Positions 5,289 through 6,323 of a stretch of DNA of 6,323 nt are shown here, piece by piece. A model generated the notes under the pieces. The model did not search any database, was not told the origin of the DNA, and was given only the letters and a program-made list of their open reading frames with translations. Source of the stretch: Phycisphaerales bacterium. GTDB lineage: Bacteria > Planctomycetota > Phycisphaerae > UBA1845. Made by a program: the position numbers and the translations under genes. Within the stretch, counting starts at the first letter, position 1, and each line of letters starts with the position of its first letter. The stretch is from the NCBI GenBank assembly GCA_030612785.1, contig JAUWNF010000208.1, forward strand, positions 1-6,323, in the 5' to 3' direction.

Positions 5289-5549
5289 ATGGACGCGGCT
5301 ACCCAGATTAACACATTGATTAGCCTTGCCGAGGCTATGGGTATAAAGGTGCGGCACGCAGCCCTGGGAGGCGAGGGAGGAGGGCTCTGCGCAATCGGGG
5401 GCGAGCAGGTACTCTTTATCGACACGGCAGCGGATGCGGCTACCCAACTCGAGCGCACCGCCCGAGCGCTCGTTCAACTACCCGAGATTGAGACGCACTT
5501 CATCCGACCCGACATCCGCGAACTCCTGGAGGATTACCGAAGGCAATAG
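5289..5549 (+). CDS. Small conserved protein with LGGEGGGLC motif, unknown function
   Basis: The 86-residue product has no signal peptide or membrane helix, so it is probably cytoplasmic. It begins with a helix (MDAATQINTLISLAEAMGI), then 'LGGEGGGLC' (26-34), a strand 'EQVLFIDTAAD' (39-49), a helix 'ATQLERTARALVQLPEI' and a C-terminal 'HFIRPDIRELLEDYRRQ'. From memory, short proteins with the same GEGGGLC, VLFID, ATQLER and RP-x-RE blocks occur across Planctomycetota, always annotated hypothetical; I cannot verify this here. No catalytic role can be assigned. The single Cys34 after the glycine run is worth noting. The ATG at 5289 is chosen because GAGGA (5276-5280) stands eight bases upstream; a GTG at 5235 in the same frame has poor spacing and adds an Arg-rich stretch of unlikely coding type. 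It is divergent from the histidine kinase and ends four bases from the convergent secreted-protein gene. Confidence 0.75.
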   Translation: MDAATQINTLISLAEAMGIKVRHAALGGEGGGLCAIGGEQVLFIDTAADAATQLERTARALVQLPEIETHFIRPDIRELLEDYRRQ

Positions 5550-5553
5550 GGTG

Positions 5554-6323
5554 CTACTGTGGTCCGCCGGCGTCGAGCAGCGGCTGGAACAGCGCGAAGT
5601 CGTCCAGGTCTACAGCTTGGTCACCGTTCATGTCCACACAGTTGCACAGCGGGGCGTAGGGGATTCCGAAGCAACGCTGAAACGCGGCGAAGTCCTCCAG
5701 GTCCACGTCATCGTCCCAGTCCGCGTCGCCGGTGATACATGGTAGGCATAGGTCGGGTTCGCAGGTAGTGTCCATTCCGAGCCAAACCCCGCCAAAATCG
5801 GTGCAGTCGGCCTCATACTCGTCGGGCGAGCAGGTGGTCCCGTAGCAGCACGCTCCGGTGGGCTGAGGGCACTCGGTGGATGCACAATCGATGCCCGTGT
5901 GGAACTCCTCTCCACCTAAATCGTCGCAGACCAGGTCGATGCCGTCCTGGCAACTCCCGTCGTGCAGGCAGCAGGCCCCCAGATCGCATACGCTGTCAGC
6001 GCAGAGAGTGCCGTCACCGGCGTAGATGCCGCTCATGATGTTCTCGCAGAAGTCCTGCGTCCGCGTGTCGGAGCAACCGCCGGTGCCGTTGCAGCACGCA
6101 CCCCGCGGGTCCGGGCAACTGACCGTGCCACAGTTTTCGTCCACGTAGAAGGTTTCACCGGTTCCCTGGCAGTCCACCTCCTCCACGTCGTTCTCGCAAG
6201 AGCCGTCCAGCCTGCAGCACGCGCCGATGGCGCCCTGGTACTCGATCACCGCTCGGATGACAAAGTCGCCAGTGACACTGAAGGGGGGGGCGCAGGCGTC
6301 AGCCCACCCTGGGGGGGACGGGG
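5554..6323 (-). CDS. Secreted Cys-rich repeat protein with C-terminal dockerin-like domain (5' end outside window)
   Basis: The frame is open from the right window edge to TAG at 5556-5554, giving 255 visible residues. The in-frame GTG at 6249 lies in continuous coding sequence ('TGDFVIRAVIEYQG') and is not a start. After the end of a preceding domain come four cysteine-rich modules of about 37-41 residues, each beginning GACC and mostly ending in a Cys-Pro pair (starts at about 6225, 6102, 5979 and 5856). They are followed by two calcium-loop segments, 'GDADWDDDVDLEDFAAFQ' and 'VDMNGDQAVDLDDFALFQ', with the Asp/Asn spacing of dockerin type I/EF-hand loops. The frequent, regularly spaced cysteines suggest disulfides, so the protein is presumably exported; the signal peptide would be outside the window. 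Such C-terminal dockerin-like pairs are typical of large Planctomycetota surface or extracellular proteins. Binding partner and function are unknown. G runs at 6283-6290 and 6311-6317 do not break the frame. Confidence 0.85.
   Translation of the reverse strand, partial: PSPPGWADACAPPFSVTGDFVIRAVIEYQGAIGACCRLDGSCENDVEEVDCQGTGETFYVDENCGTVSCPDPRGACCNGTGGCSDTRTQDFCENIMSGIYAGDGTLCADSVCDLGACCLHDGSCQDGIDLVCDDLGGEEFHTGIDCASTECPQPTGACCYGTTCSPDEYEADCTDFGGVWLGMDTTCEPDLCLPCITGDADWDDDVDLEDFAAFQRCFGIPYAPLCNCVDMNGDQAVDLDDFALFQPLLDAGGPQ

Noticed and set aside
5207..5458. N-terminal extension of the histidine kinase frame to 5458
   Set aside because: It lies opposite the better supported small gene at 5289-5549, has a non-domain-like composition and would remove the divergent spacer. 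The ATG at 5206 leaves a complete kinase core.
5463..5472. Perfect palindrome CGAGCGCTCG
   Set aside because: It lies within the coding sequence of the small conserved gene in GC-rich DNA and is easily due to chance.
6247..6249. GTG as start of the secreted cysteine-rich protein
   Set aside because: The frame stays open to the window edge, and the upstream residues (such as TGDFVIRA) read as continuous protein, so the true start is outside.
6283..6317. Homopolymer G runs as a frameshift or phase-variation tract
   Set aside because: The reading frame is continuous and protein-like on both sides. The runs encode Pro codons, and their position near the window edge cannot be interpreted further.

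Overview
The window looks like a chromosomal segment from a GC-rich bacterium of the Planctomycetota, most likely the Phycisphaerae or a neighbouring lineage. Three things point there. One is a membrane Ser/Thr kinase with a C-terminal TPR region. Another is a secreted protein ending in paired dockerin-like calcium loops of the 'DVDLEDFAAFQ' type. The third is a small 'LGGEGGGLC' protein that I recall from planctomycete genomes. The assignment rests on remembered family patterns, not on a search.

Layout, left to right. Positions 1-324 hold the C-terminal end of a DDE transposase/integrase, cut by the window edge. Positions 325-854 hold no convincing gene, but do contain two consecutive stem-loops (376-396, 407-433), a pair of short palindromes (536-554), a doubtful 50-codon ORF (689-841) and a weak promoter candidate. 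Positions 855-3266 (+) encode an 803-residue Hanks-type kinase with a 64-residue insert in its catalytic domain, one membrane helix and about five TPRs. Twenty bases later, 3287-3727 (+) encodes an ArfB-like GGQ ribosome-rescue peptidyl-tRNA hydrolase.

The next block is on the minus strand: a soluble histidine kinase (5206-4406), then a small PilZ-like protein (4251-3919), then a 33-residue single-pass membrane peptide (3922-3821). The peptide's start codon overlaps the PilZ stop codon as ATGA, and a strong GGAGG site precedes it. Divergent from the histidine kinase is a small conserved protein of unknown function (5289-5549, +). The 82-bp divergent spacer carries a perfect 14-bp inverted repeat. 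The right end (5554-6323, minus) is the C-terminal part of a secreted, cysteine-rich, dockerin-ending protein that runs off the window.

Functionally the window is rich in signalling (Ser/Thr kinase, histidine kinase, PilZ-like protein), but no response regulator or diguanylate cyclase is visible, so partners must lie elsewhere. I see no CRISPR array, tRNA, rRNA or recognised defence system. The most novel item is the PilZ/33-residue membrane peptide pair.
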